From NCBI RefSeq assembly GCF_900155475.1, contig NZ_FXAM01000001.1:2529501-2593500 (forward strand): a DNA stretch of 64,000 nt, read 5' to 3'. The DNA comes from Methylomagnum ishizawai. GTDB taxonomy: Bacteria > Pseudomonadota > Gammaproteobacteria > Methylococcales > Methylococcaceae. Both the position numbers and the translations under genes were made by a program. Below, piece after piece: positions 56,268 to 64,000 of the stretch. The first letter of the stretch is position 1; every line of letters begins with the position of its first letter. The notes under the pieces were generated by a model, which ran no database searches, had not been told where the DNA came from, and was given only the letters and a program-made list of their open reading frames with translations.

Positions 56268-57161
56268 TCAGCGCAACTCGCGCAGGGCGGCGATGCGTTC
56301 CTCCAGCGGCGGGTGGCTCATGAACAGCTTCTGGAAGCCCTCCGCGATGCCGCCGTTGATGCCGAAGGCGGCGAGCTGCCCCGGCAGTTCCTCTTGTTCA
56401 TGGCTGCGCCGCAGGGCTTCGAGGGCCGAAATCATCTTGCCGCGCCCGGTCAAACCGGCGGCCCCGGCATCGGCGCGGAACTCCCGCCAGCGCGAGAACC
56501 ACATCACGATCATGGTCGCGAGGATGGAGAGCAGCACTTGCGCTACCATCTGGGTGATGTAGTAGGCCGGACCGTAGCCGCCGCGGTCGTCGTCGCCCGA
56601 GCGGAACAGGGTGCGGTCCACCACATGGCCGATGAGGGTCGCGAAGAAATAGACGAAGGTGTTCACCACCCCTTGCAGCAAGCCCATGGTCACCATATCG
56701 CCGTTGGCGACATGGCTGATTTCGTGGCCCAGTACCGCTTCCACCGCGTTGGCGTCCATGGCGTGCAGCAGCCCGGTGCTGACGGCGACCAGGGAGCTGT
56801 TTTTGCTCATGCCAGTGGCGAAGGCGTTGGGTTCGGGGGAGTCGAAGATGCCGACCTCCGGCATCCCGATCCGGGCTTGTTGGGCGAGGCGGGCGACGGT
56901 TTCCACCAGCCATTGCTCGGTGGAATTGGAAGGCTGTTCGATGACATAGACCCCCATGGATTGTTTGGCCATCCATTTCGACATCAACAGCGAAATGAAC
57001 GAGCCGCTCATGCCGATGATGGCCGACATGAGCAGCAATTGGTCGAGGTTGAGGTGGACGCCCTGGCGGCCCAGGTATTGGCCCAGCCCGAGGACGTGGA
57101 AGATGACGCTGACCAACAGCAGCACGGCGGCGTTGGTCAGCAGGAACAAGAAGATGCGCAT
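56268..57161 (-). CDS. htpX: Membrane protease HtpX
   Basis: 297 residues. Membrane helices at about 4-24 and 40-60, the zinc motif His146-Glu-Ile-Ser-His150 (GHEISHVANGDM), two further helices (about 158-180, 195-222) and third ligand Glu227 (REFRAD). It degrades damaged inner-membrane proteins together with FtsH. A sigma-32-like promoter lies upstream. Start at 57161 (MRIFLFLLTNAAVL) fits the family. Confidence 0.95.
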   Translation of the reverse strand: MRIFLFLLTNAAVLLLVSVIFHVLGLGQYLGRQGVHLNLDQLLLMSAIIGMSGSFISLLMSKWMAKQSMGVYVIEQPSNSTEQWLVETVARLAQQARIGMPEVGIFDSPEPNAFATGMSKNSSLVAVSTGLLHAMDANAVEAVLGHEISHVANGDMVTMGLLQGVVNTFVYFFATLIGHVVDRTLFRSGDDDRGGYGPAYYITQMVAQVLLSILATMIVMWFSRWREFRADAGAAGLTGRGKMISALEALRRSHEQEELPGQLAAFGINGGIAEGFQKLFMSHPPLEERIAALRELR

Positions 57162-57197
57162 GGTGTCGATTACCTGTCTGTGTGGCGGTGATACCAT

Positions 57198-57225
57198 ATT
57201 TGGAGGCGCTGGCTTAAAAATCAAG
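57198..57225 (-). promoter_or_regulatory. Candidate heat-shock (sigma-32-like) promoter for htpX
   Basis: On the minus strand CTTGAT, 14 bases, CTCCAAAT, against the consensus CTTGAA and CCCCATNT. A sigma-70 reading (TTGATT, 17 bases, AAATAT) is also possible. Expected leader about 30 bases. Confidence 0.4.
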
Positions 57226-57344
57226 TTGTTCGGGGCGATGTCCAGGGTCGGCCCGATAGGCCGGAAGCTGTTCCATGCCGTCTTTTCCCCTCGCCGATCT
57301 GGCGGGCAGGACGCCCAATCCCTCCAAAATCCACGAGGAATGCC

Positions 57345-58454
57345 ATGAATATCCGATCCAAGCTATTAGGGTGCCTGCTGGCCTGCGTCGGCGCGGCCAC
57401 CGCCCAGGCCGGGTCCGGCCTGGGCGGGATCACCGTGCCGCCCGGATTCCATATCGAGCTATTCACCGACCAGGTGCCCAGTGCCCGCTCCCTGGCCTTG
57501 GGCGACGATGGTACCGTGTATGTCGGCAGCCTGGACGCGGGCAAGGTCTATGCGGTGCGCGACGACAACCTCGATGGCAAGGCCGACCGGGTCTATACCC
57601 TGGCTTCCGGCCTGCATATGCCCAACGGGGTGGCCAGCCTGGACGGGGATTTGTACGTGGCCGAGGTGTCCCGCATCGGCAAGCTCAAGGATATCGGCCA
57701 TCATCTGGCCGACCCGCCGCCTTTGACAACGGTCTACGACAGTTATCCCAAGGATATCCATCATGGTTGGAAATATCTCAGGGTCGGGCCGGACCGCAAG
57801 TTGTACGCGCCGGTGGGAGCGCCCTGTAATATCTGCAACCCTTCCCAGGACGTCTACGCCAGCCTGACCCGGCTCGATCCCGACGGCAAGAACCTGGAAA
57901 TCTACGCCAAGGGCATCCGCAACACGGTCGGTTTCGACTGGCAGCCCGAGACCCATGAACTGTGGTTCACCGACAATGGCCGCGATTGGCTGGGCGACGA
58001 CGCCCCGCCCGATGAACTCAATACCGCGCCCAAGGCCGGGATGCATTTCGGCTATCCCTTCTGCCACGGCAAGGACATCGCCGATCCCGAGTTCGGCAAA
58101 TTCAAAGCCTGCGCCCACACTACGCCGCCCGCCTGGAATTTCCCGGCCCATGTCGCTCCTTTGGGGATGCGCTTCTATACCGGCACCCAATTCCCCGCCG
58201 AATACCGGGGCCAGCTTTTCGTCGCCCAGCATGGTTCATGGAACCGCTCCACGCCCCAGGGTTATCGGGTGGTGCTGGTGCGTTTCCAGGATGGCAGGCC
58301 GGTGGAGGAAAAACCCTTCGCCGAGGGGTGGCTCCAGGCCGATGGCAAGGTGACAGGCCGTCCCGTCGATATCTTGACGCTGCCGGACGGGGCTTTGCTG
58401 GTGTCGGACGATCAGCGCGGCGCGCTCTACCGCATTTCCTATCAACCCCAATGA
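57345..58454 (+). CDS. PQQ-dependent sugar/sorbosone dehydrogenase-like protein
   Basis: 369 residues, signal peptide about 1-22 (ending TAQA-GSG). The mature protein is a six-bladed beta propeller: ARSLALGDDGTVYVGSLDAG, YLRVGPDRKLYAPVGAPCNICNPSQ (with a Cys-x2-Cys), FDWQPETHELWFTDNGRDWLGDD and FVAQHGSWNRS are landmarks of soluble quinoprotein dehydrogenases. It should act in the periplasm and depend on PQQ. Substrate unknown. Divergent from htpX. Confidence 0.8.
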   Translation: MNIRSKLLGCLLACVGAATAQAGSGLGGITVPPGFHIELFTDQVPSARSLALGDDGTVYVGSLDAGKVYAVRDDNLDGKADRVYTLASGLHMPNGVASLDGDLYVAEVSRIGKLKDIGHHLADPPPLTTVYDSYPKDIHHGWKYLRVGPDRKLYAPVGAPCNICNPSQDVYASLTRLDPDGKNLEIYAKGIRNTVGFDWQPETHELWFTDNGRDWLGDDAPPDELNTAPKAGMHFGYPFCHGKDIADPEFGKFKACAHTTPPAWNFPAHVAPLGMRFYTGTQFPAEYRGQLFVAQHGSWNRSTPQGYRVVLVRFQDGRPVEEKPFAEGWLQADGKVTGRPVDILTLPDGALLVSDDQRGALYRISYQPQ

Positions 58455-58462
58455 GGCATCCC

Positions 58463-59206
58463 ATGAACCAAGCCCACTACGTTGCCGAACTATTGTTCGA
58501 TGGTCCCATCGCCGAGGAATACAACCTGCTGCACCGGATCGCCCCGGAGATACCCGATATGAGCCGCCGGGTGGGCGAATTCGTCGGGGCTTGGGCCGCG
58601 CCCGCCGCCGGGAACCTGGAACTGCTGGAACTCGGCACCGGCACCGGCGTGACCACCGCGTATTTGCTGCATCACCGCCCGGAGGCGCGTATCACCAGCC
58701 TCGACAACGGTCCCGCCATGCTGGAACAGGCCGGTCGCCATCTGGCCGGGGCCGTGGCGCAAGGTCGGCTGCGCCTGGTCGAGAGCGATGCCTTGTCCTA
58801 CCTCGCCCAATGGCCGACCGCCAGCCTGGACCTGGTGGCCAGCGCCTACACCGTACACAATTTCCTGCAAGGCTACCGGGGCCGGGTGTTCGAAGAAATC
58901 CACCGCGTGTTGAAACCGGGCGGCGTGTTCGTCAACGGCGACCGCTACGCCCTCGACGACAGCCTGCAACACCTGCGGCGGACCCAGGACGAGGTGCGCG
59001 GTTATTTCCGGGAATTCCTGGCCATGGACCGGCCCGATTTGCTGGAACAATGGGTGGTGCATTTGTTCAGCGACGAATCCCAGGATCATATCATGCGGTT
59101 GGAACCGGCCTTGGCGCGGATGGCGGAAGCCGGATTCCAGCCCGTGACCTGCCATTACCGGGAAGGGGTCAATGCCTTGGTCAGCGGGGTGAAGCCTTGG
59201 CCGTGA
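58463..59206 (+). CDS. SAM-dependent methyltransferase
   Basis: 247 residues, class I Rossmann methyltransferase. Motif I is LELGTGTGVTTAYLL near 54-68, the acidic loop is SLDNGPAML, and the post-motif block is HRVLKPGGVFVNGDRYAL. No specific acceptor can be assigned. It is 8 bases after the quinoprotein gene and overlaps radA by 4 bases (GTGA), suggesting one operon. Confidence 0.82.
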   Translation: MNQAHYVAELLFDGPIAEEYNLLHRIAPEIPDMSRRVGEFVGAWAAPAAGNLELLELGTGTGVTTAYLLHHRPEARITSLDNGPAMLEQAGRHLAGAVAQGRLRLVESDALSYLAQWPTASLDLVASAYTVHNFLQGYRGRVFEEIHRVLKPGGVFVNGDRYALDDSLQHLRRTQDEVRGYFREFLAMDRPDLLEQWVVHLFSDESQDHIMRLEPALARMAEAGFQPVTCHYREGVNALVSGVKPWP

Positions 59207-60585
59207 AACCGCCCAAGGACAGCCGCAAAATCGTCTACCGCTGCACCGATTGCGGCCACGCCCAGAACAAATGGGCCGGCCAATGCCCCGGCTGCGGCGC
59301 TTGGAACTCCCTGGTCGAAGGCGTCGAAGACCGTGCCCCACCGCCCGCCCGGTTCGCGGGTTTCGCCGGGGCGGCGGGGGAGGGCGCCGTGCCGGTGTCC
59401 CTGGCCGAGGTCGAGGCCGAGGAAATCAGCCGCGTGCCCTGTGGCCTGGAAGAATTCGACCGGGTGTTGGGGGGCGGGCTGGTGCCGGGGTCGGCCATCC
59501 TGATCGGCGGCGATCCCGGCATCGGCAAATCCACCTTGCTGTTGCAGACTGTGGCCGCGCTGGGCGGCGACCACAAGGTGCTGTACGTCACCGGCGAGGA
59601 ATCCATCCGCCAGGTGAGCCTCAGGGCGCGGCGGCTGCAACTCGGCGGCGCGGCGGCGGTGCGGATCGTCGCCGAAACCCGCCTGGAGCAAATCTTGGCG
59701 GTGGCGCAGGCGGAACAGCCGGAATTCCTGGTGGTGGATTCCATCCAGACCGCCTACAGCGAATTGCTGCAATCCGCCCCCGGTTCGGTGGCCCAGGTGC
59801 GGGAGTGCGCCGCCCGGCTGGTGCGCTACGCCAAGGAAACCCAGACCACGGTGTTCCTGGTCGGCCATGTGACTAAGGAGGGCGCGCTGGCCGGTCCCAG
59901 GGTGTTGGAACATATGGTCGATACCGTGCTGTATTTCGAGGGCGATGACAGCAGCCGGTTCCGGGTGATCCGCGCCTTCAAGAACCGTTTCGGCGCGGTC
60001 AACGAAATGGGCGTGTTCGCCATGACCGAAACCGGCCTGCGCGAGGTCCGCAATCCCTCGGCCATCTTCCTGTCCCGTGGCGACGAGGACGCGCCCGGCA
60101 GCGTGGTGATGGTGATGCGCGAGGGCAGCCGCCCGATGCTGGTCGAAGTGCAGGCGCTGGTGGATGAATCCCATCTGCCCAGCCCGCGCCGGGTCGCGGT
60201 GGGTATGGAGGGCAACCGGCTGGCGATGCTGCTGGCGATCCTGCACCGGCATGGCGGGGTGCCGCTATTCAATCAGGACGTGTTCGTCAATCTGGTGGGC
60301 GGCTTGCGCCTGGGCGAGACCGCCGGGGATTTGGCGGTGGCCTTGGCGGTGGTGTCGAGTTACCGCGATAAACAGGTGCCGCGTGATTGGGTGGTGTTCG
60401 GCGAACTCGGCCTGAATGGCGAGGTCCGCCCGGTGCAGAATGGCGAGGAACGCTTAAAGGAAGCCGCCAAACATGGCTTCAAGCACGCCCTGGCACCGGC
60501 TAAGAACGTGCCCAGGTCGTTGGCCGTTCCCGGCTTGGAGGTCGTTCCCGTGAAGAGTCTCCGCGAAGCTATCGCCGTGTTATGA
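59203..60585 (+). CDS. radA: DNA repair protein RadA
   Basis: 460 residues. A zinc finger with Cys14, Cys17, Cys28 and Cys31 (RCTDCGHAQNKWAGQCPGCG read in two parts), Walker A GGDPGIGKS near 101-109, the KNRFG motif (RAFKNRFGAVNE) and a C-terminal Lon-like domain. It drives branch migration in recombination. A GTG at 59203 is the start, since it gives the zinc-finger N-terminus and overlaps the preceding stop. An inverted repeat overlaps its stop codon. Confidence 0.96.
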   Translation: MKPPKDSRKIVYRCTDCGHAQNKWAGQCPGCGAWNSLVEGVEDRAPPPARFAGFAGAAGEGAVPVSLAEVEAEEISRVPCGLEEFDRVLGGGLVPGSAILIGGDPGIGKSTLLLQTVAALGGDHKVLYVTGEESIRQVSLRARRLQLGGAAAVRIVAETRLEQILAVAQAEQPEFLVVDSIQTAYSELLQSAPGSVAQVRECAARLVRYAKETQTTVFLVGHVTKEGALAGPRVLEHMVDTVLYFEGDDSSRFRVIRAFKNRFGAVNEMGVFAMTETGLREVRNPSAIFLSRGDEDAPGSVVMVMREGSRPMLVEVQALVDESHLPSPRRVAVGMEGNRLAMLLAILHRHGGVPLFNQDVFVNLVGGLRLGETAGDLAVALAVVSSYRDKQVPRDWVVFGELGLNGEVRPVQNGEERLKEAAKHGFKHALAPAKNVPRSLAVPGLEVVPVKSLREAIAVL

Positions 60586-60597
60586 TAACAGTACCAT
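60582..60597. repeat. Imperfect palindrome, copy 1 (ATGATAACAGTACCAT)
   Basis: Inverted repeat with a 4-base centre, overlapping the radA stop codon. A second copy lies at 63626-63641 with 14 of 16 bases identical. Confidence 0.55.
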
Positions 60598-60641
60598 AGC
60601 GGGGTGCAGCATGTGCCGTCTTTGGTTTTCGAAGCGGGTTT

Positions 60642-61019
60642 TTAACTTGGACTGTGGACGGCGAGGGCTTCGAGGTCGCGGTCCAGCAACTCGGGATCGC
60701 CCAGGTTCAATTCCACCAAACGCCGGAGCGTGGAAATACTGTCGAGATCGATATGCTCGCACTTGAAACCCGCCCGCCGCTCCTGTCGGTGGATCAACGC
60801 TCCGCGCATGGCGATCCGCACATCCTCGCTCAAATGGATTTCGATGGAGTAGGGGATGCCAATGCCGAGCGCCACTGCCGGGTCGATCTCCAGCAGGCAG
60901 CCTCTGAGCGAAAGGTCAAGGGTCCGCGCCGTCAAGGCTGAATCTTCCAGGGTGATAAGCGCCGGGGCGTCGTGGGCGATGCGATGGAAAAGGCGGTGGT
61001 CTGGATGGGTGGCGGGCAT
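60642..61019 (-). CDS. Small PilZ domain protein
   Basis: 125 residues. RLFHRIAHDAPALITL holds the first PilZ arginines and TLDLSLRGCLLEI the DxSxxG element, so c-di-GMP binding is plausible although the first motif is HR rather than RR. Start at 61019. Follows the FHA gene after 15 bases and is transcribed away from fleQ. Confidence 0.75.
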   Translation of the reverse strand: MPATHPDHRLFHRIAHDAPALITLEDSALTARTLDLSLRGCLLEIDPAVALGIGIPYSIEIHLSEDVRIAMRGALIHRQERRAGFKCEHIDLDSISTLRRLVELNLGDPELLDRDLEALAVHSPS

Positions 61020-61034
61020 AGTGGTGGTTCCGGG

Positions 61035-61643
61035 TTATTTCTGGAAAAACAGCAACAGGGAGCTATTGATCCTGACGATATCGTTGTTCTGGAGCAAGAC
61101 TTCTTCGCCGATCTGTAGGGAATTGCCATTGACGGTCAGCAGCACCTCGCCATCCTTGGGGCTGATGGTATAGCCCGCGTCCCCCTTGTTGACGACCACA
61201 AGGCCGGTCGGGCCTTTGCCGATCTGGGTCAGCGTTTGCTTCAAAGGGATCACCATCCCGATCTTCTTCCCGTTCATCACTTGGAAGCTGCCCTCGAAGG
61301 CCCGAAATACATTGGTGGGACCGGGTTCGGGTAGTGGTGTCGTCCGCGGTGCCGGGGGCCGTTGGCTGAAATAGAGGTCGTGCTTGCCGATCAGGATATG
61401 GTCGCCATCGTCCAGCCGCTCCCGTGAAACCGGGCGTCCATTCAGGTACACCGGGAAATCCATCTGCAATTGCTGGATGACATAGCCTTCCTGGGTGAAC
61501 TTCACCATCGCGTGGAAATCGGCCAAGGCCAGGCTGTCGATATACACCGCGTTCGAGGGATTGCGGCCTATGCTGATCTCGTCCCGTTCCAACTCGATGG
61601 ACTGTAGGGGTATGCCTTTGAAAGTGACGGTCAGTTTGGACAT
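61035..61643 (-). CDS. FHA domain protein
   Basis: 202 residues. The FHA fold is at about 1-85: ISIGRNPSNAVYIDSLALADFHA contains the Gly-Arg and Ser/His phosphothreonine-binding loop pattern. A Pro/Thr linker (about 95-112) joins a second beta-rich domain (QTLTQIGKGPTGLVV, VLLTVNGNSLQIGEEV). It probably recognises phosphothreonine; no Ser/Thr kinase lies nearby. Start at 61643 was chosen for the family N-terminus; a longer open frame reaches 61784. Confidence 0.72.
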   Translation of the reverse strand: MSKLTVTFKGIPLQSIELERDEISIGRNPSNAVYIDSLALADFHAMVKFTQEGYVIQQLQMDFPVYLNGRPVSRERLDDGDHILIGKHDLYFSQRPPAPRTTPLPEPGPTNVFRAFEGSFQVMNGKKIGMVIPLKQTLTQIGKGPTGLVVVNKGDAGYTISPKDGEVLLTVNGNSLQIGEEVLLQNNDIVRINSSLLLFFQK

Positions 61644-62184
61644 GGATCGAGGCGTGGAAAAATGAGGGGGCCGGGGTAGGTTCGGGGCATGGGGTTGCAT
61701 GGAGTCCGTTCCGTTGTGGGGGTGTTGCGAGCGGTGTCTCCTCGTGACATCCCTAAAGTATAGCTGTTTTGCCTGCCGGTCCATCCATGGATATCGACAT
61801 TCTCCGGCTCTCCTCCGGGGATGGTGTGTCCCCTGACCGCCGTATTCCAGCGGCGGATTTTGATACGGCGGAAGAGGCCTTTACGAGGCCGGGCCGGAGA
61901 TGCTCGGAAAATCCTGCTGCTAAGTTGACGACGAATTTTTGACGATTAAACTTCCGAGGTATGGCTTAGAAAGCAACACCTTATCCAAGCCTGTCCCAAG
62001 CCGGTGTGCCATCCCCAAGAACGATGGCCGCGCCTTGTCGAAAGAAGGTCCGGTTTTCGGACTATCCTTCCTGGTTTGGCGGTCCAGATGCGGATGGCCA
62101 CCGGAATCCCCAGGGCCATAACGAAAATAAATCAGGCCCGGATCGGCCCGACCGAATCCGTTCCACCGATGGAGTTTTAGAACG
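61644..62184. other. Divergent intergenic region, FHA / fleQ
   Basis: 541 bases with no credible gene. Two direct TTGACGA repeats at 61925 and 61939 fall about 245-260 bases before fleQ and could be -35 elements, but no -10 at proper spacing is convincing. CCGCCGTAT (61837-61845) pairs with ATACGGCGG (61863-61871), and its first six bases can alternatively pair with CGGCGG at 61851-61856, giving two exclusive hairpins. Confidence 0.45.
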
Positions 62185-63579
62185 ATGCGTCCACGCCGTG
62201 TCCTATTGATCCAATCCAGCGCCGAACCCTGCGCGGAGCTTCAGGCCGTGCTGAATTTCGTCGAATGCGAGGTCGCGAGTTGCGTCCCGGCGCAGTTGGG
62301 CCGGGAGACCCCGCAGGAAATCGAAGCGGTGTTCGTGTTCCTGGACGAGGATACGGAAACGGTGCTGGCACGGGTGGTGGAGCGCTACCGGCAGGTGCCT
62401 TTGGTGCTGGTGCTGGACCGGCATAAACCCAAGGCCATGCCGCCCGGCCTTGAAAGCCGTGCCGCCGCCGTATTGGTCTGGCCCACCAACCATCGGGGTT
62501 TGAGCGATTGCCTGGAGCGGCTGGGGCAGCCGGGTCCGGCCCGGAACTCCGAGTTGTTCCGCAGTCTGACCGGCAACAGCCCGGCGATCCTGCGTACCCG
62601 CAAGCTGATCCAGCAGGCCGCGCCGTCCGATGCCACGGTCCTGATCCTCGGCGAGTCCGGCACCGGCAAGGAAGTCATCGCGCGGAACCTCCATTATTAC
62701 TCCGCCCGTCGCAACAAGCCCTTCGTGCCGGTCAATTGCGGCGCGATTCCCGGCGAATTGCTGGAGAGCGAATTGTTCGGCCACGAGAAGGGTGCCTTCA
62801 CCGGGGCTTTGAGCGCCCGCCAGGGCCGTTTCGAGCTGGCCGAGGGTGGTACCTTGTTCCTGGACGAGATCGGCGACATGCCCCTGGCCATGCAGGTCAA
62901 ACTGCTCCGGGTCTTGCAGGAGCGCACCTTCGAGCGGGTCGGTAGCAATAAAACCCTCCCGTGCGATGTCCGGGTCGTCGCCGCCACCCACCGCAACCTG
63001 GAGGATGAAATCCGCCTCAACCGCTTCCGGGAAGACCTGTACTACCGGTTGGATGTATTCCCCATCGCGGTGCCTCCCTTGCGCGAGCGCTTGGAGGATA
63101 TCCCGCTCTTGGTGGACGACCTGACCGCCCGGCTCAGGGCCGAGCGGCGCGGCGATATCCGCCTGTCCCCCGCCGCCTTGCGGACCTTGCGGCGTTACCA
63201 CTGGCCCGGCAATGTGCGCGAACTAGCGAACCTGGTCGAACGGTTGGCCATCCTATATCCCAACCAAATGGTGGAGACCACCGATCTGCCGGAACGGATA
63301 TTGGAACATTTGCAACCCGGCGACGCGGCGGAAGGGCAAGAGGACCACGGCGGTTTCGCCGATTCCAAGGAAGCGCTCTCCCTGGCCCGTCTGCCCGAAA
63401 ACGGCTTGGACCTGAAGGAACACCTCAGCCAGCTCGAATGCGAACTCATCAAGCAGGCTTTGGAAGAATGTGATGGGGTGGTGGCCCATGCCGCCAATTT
63501 GCTGCGAATGCGGCGCACCACCTTGGTCGAAAAACTACGTAAATACGGCTTGCGCGGCGAGGAATCCCCGGTGGTTTGA
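62185..63579 (+). CDS. fleQ: FleQ/FlrA-type sigma-54 flagellar regulator
   Basis: 464 residues. A receiver-like N-domain (1-115) lacks a clear phosphoacceptor Asp, as is usual for FleQ. The AAA+ domain has Walker A GESGTGKE (156-163), the sigma-54-contacting loop GAFTGA (203-208), [11 protein letters not shown] and WPGNVREL. The C-terminal Fis-type helix-turn-helix is [23 protein letters not shown]. FleQ activates class II flagellar promoters and responds to c-di-GMP. fliE follows 214 bases later behind a sigma-54-like promoter. Confidence 0.88.
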   Translation: MRPRRVLLIQSSAEPCAELQAVLNFVECEVASCVPAQLGRETPQEIEAVFVFLDEDTETVLARVVERYRQVPLVLVLDRHKPKAMPPGLESRAAAVLVWPTNHRGLSDCLERLGQPGPARNSELFRSLTGNSPAILRTRKLIQQAAPSDATVLILGESGTGKEVIARNLHYYSARRNKPFVPVNCGAIPGELLESELFGHEKGAFTGALSARQGRFELAEGGTLFLDEIGDMPLAMQVKLLRVLQERTFERVGSNKTLPCDVRVVAATHRNLEDEIRLNRFREDLYYRLDVFPIAVPPLRERLEDIPLLVDDLTARLRAERRGDIRLSPAALRTLRRYHWPGNVRELANLVERLAILYPNQMVETTDLPERILEHLQPGDAAEGQEDHGGFADSKEALSLARLPENGLDLKEHLSQLECELIKQALEECDGVVAHAANLLRMRRTTLVEKLRKYGLRGEESPVV

Positions 63580-63625
63580 GTCGGCGCGGCTTACGTCCTA
63601 CGCCACGCCCGTCATCCACTTGTTT

Positions 63626-63641
63626 ACGATAACAGTATCAT
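63626..63641. repeat. Imperfect palindrome, copy 2 (ACGATAACAGTATCAT)
   Basis: Second copy of the inverted repeat found at the end of radA, located between fleQ and fliE, 47 bases after the fleQ stop. Confidence 0.55.
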
Positions 63642-63752
63642 TAAGGCCCGCGCCGCCGCGCCAAGCACCGGCAGATTGAGCCCCCATCCACCCTGTTTTT
63701 CCCATTCCACGCCGGGATTTCGTCGCCATGATGACCCAAAATTAAAAAAACA

Positions 63753-63768
63753 TGGCTCCAAATATGCT
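63753..63768 (+). promoter_or_regulatory. Sigma-54-like promoter for fliE
   Basis: TGG-C at 63753-63756 and TGC-T at 63765-63768 with exactly ten bases between GG and GC, the invariant -24/-12 spacing. Matches TGGC and TGC of the consensus; the interior is AT-rich. It lies 26 bases before the fliE ATG and downstream of the gene for a sigma-54 activator. Confidence 0.55.
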
Positions 63769-63793
63769 TAACAATAAAAAATGAGTCACTACC

Positions 63794-64000
63794 ATGAATA
63801 CGAATACCACTGAAATCAACACCGTCCTCAACCAAATTCACCGCCTGCGTGACCAAATGCAGCAGGGCACCAGCATCCGTTCGGAAACCCCATCAGTCAA
63901 TTTCGGCCAATTGCTCAAACAATCCGTAGACAAGGTCAACGATACCCAACACTACGCCGATAAATTGGCGCAAGACTTCGAGAGCGGCGAGCCTGGACTG
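63794..64000 (+). CDS. fliE: Flagellar hook-basal body protein FliE, C-terminus beyond window
   Basis: 69 residues visible, frame open to the window edge. After a polar N-terminus the block VNFGQLLKQSVDKVNDTQ followed by YADKLAQDFESG is the FliE signature. FliE joins the MS ring to the rod. The remaining third of the protein and the rest of the flagellar cluster are outside the window. Confidence 0.85.
   Translation, partial: MNTNTTEINTVLNQIHRLRDQMQQGTSIRSETPSVNFGQLLKQSVDKVNDTQHYADKLAQDFESGEPGL

Noticed and set aside
61939-62209. Small plus-strand frames before fleQ as genes
   Set aside because: No ribosome-binding site and no recognisable protein features, and one overlaps the fleQ start.

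Overview
The window reads as chromosome of a high-G+C gammaproteobacterium. Most genes carry G or C at third codon positions, and housekeeping gene order (nudJ-mnmA, lolA-rarA, aat-bpt-infA beside clpA-clpS) is gammaproteobacterial. The mixture of a complete urea system, PQQ-type enzymes and a flagellar locus is compatible with a type I methanotroph of the Methylococcaceae, but no methane- or methanol-oxidation gene lies in the window, so that assignment is inference. I see no insertion sequence, prophage, CRISPR array, tRNA or rRNA.

Layout. 0-2.8 kb: HU (cut by the window edge), a CXXCH-bearing membrane protein, and the tRNA-modification pair nudJ-mnmA. 2.8-4.2 kb: an AT-richer patch holding a frameshifted DUF29 remnant and an orphan GT61 glycosyltransferase. 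4.3-10.8 kb: purB, lolA, rarA, then an overlapping PilZ-birA-coaX-SPOR operon ending at a strong bidirectional terminator. 10.8-17.1 kb: ctaA, pgsA and a DUF2066 gene on the minus strand; purM, a GT2 glycosyltransferase and a cupin on the plus strand; a SprA-like protein and a small secreted repeat protein.

17.1-39.2 kb is a 22-kb nitrogen block. A receptor histidine kinase, with an NCS1 permease-like sensor half and its LuxR-type response regulator, is transcribed away from puuE (allantoinase family). A six-gene minus operon (porin, urtABCDE) imports urea. Divergent from it run a proline-rich lipoprotein gene, ureD, ureA, ureB and ureC, then an unexpected three-gene chemotaxis-like cassette (PilJ-HPt-ATPase kinase, CheY, CheX), then ureE, ureF and ureG. 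The implied flow is porin, UrtABCDE, nickel urease matured by UreDEFG, then ammonia, with two signalling systems physically embedded. The CheA/CheY/CheX-like cassette has visibly different base composition from the urease genes around it and is the most interesting feature together with the permease-kinase.

39.2-51.7 kb: sucA-sucB (oxoglutarate dehydrogenase E1 and E2), an EAL-like/HDOD protein, moaA, an AAA ATPase (DUF815), deaD, ettA and a COG3146 acyltransferase. 51.7-57.2 kb: aat, bpt, infA, clpA, clpS and htpX, which is almost the whole bacterial N-degron pathway. 57.3-60.6 kb: a PQQ sugar dehydrogenase, a methyltransferase and radA. 60.6-64 kb: PilZ and FHA proteins, a FleQ-type sigma-54 activator and the start of fliE behind a sigma-54-like promoter, marking entry into a flagellar locus that continues beyond the window.
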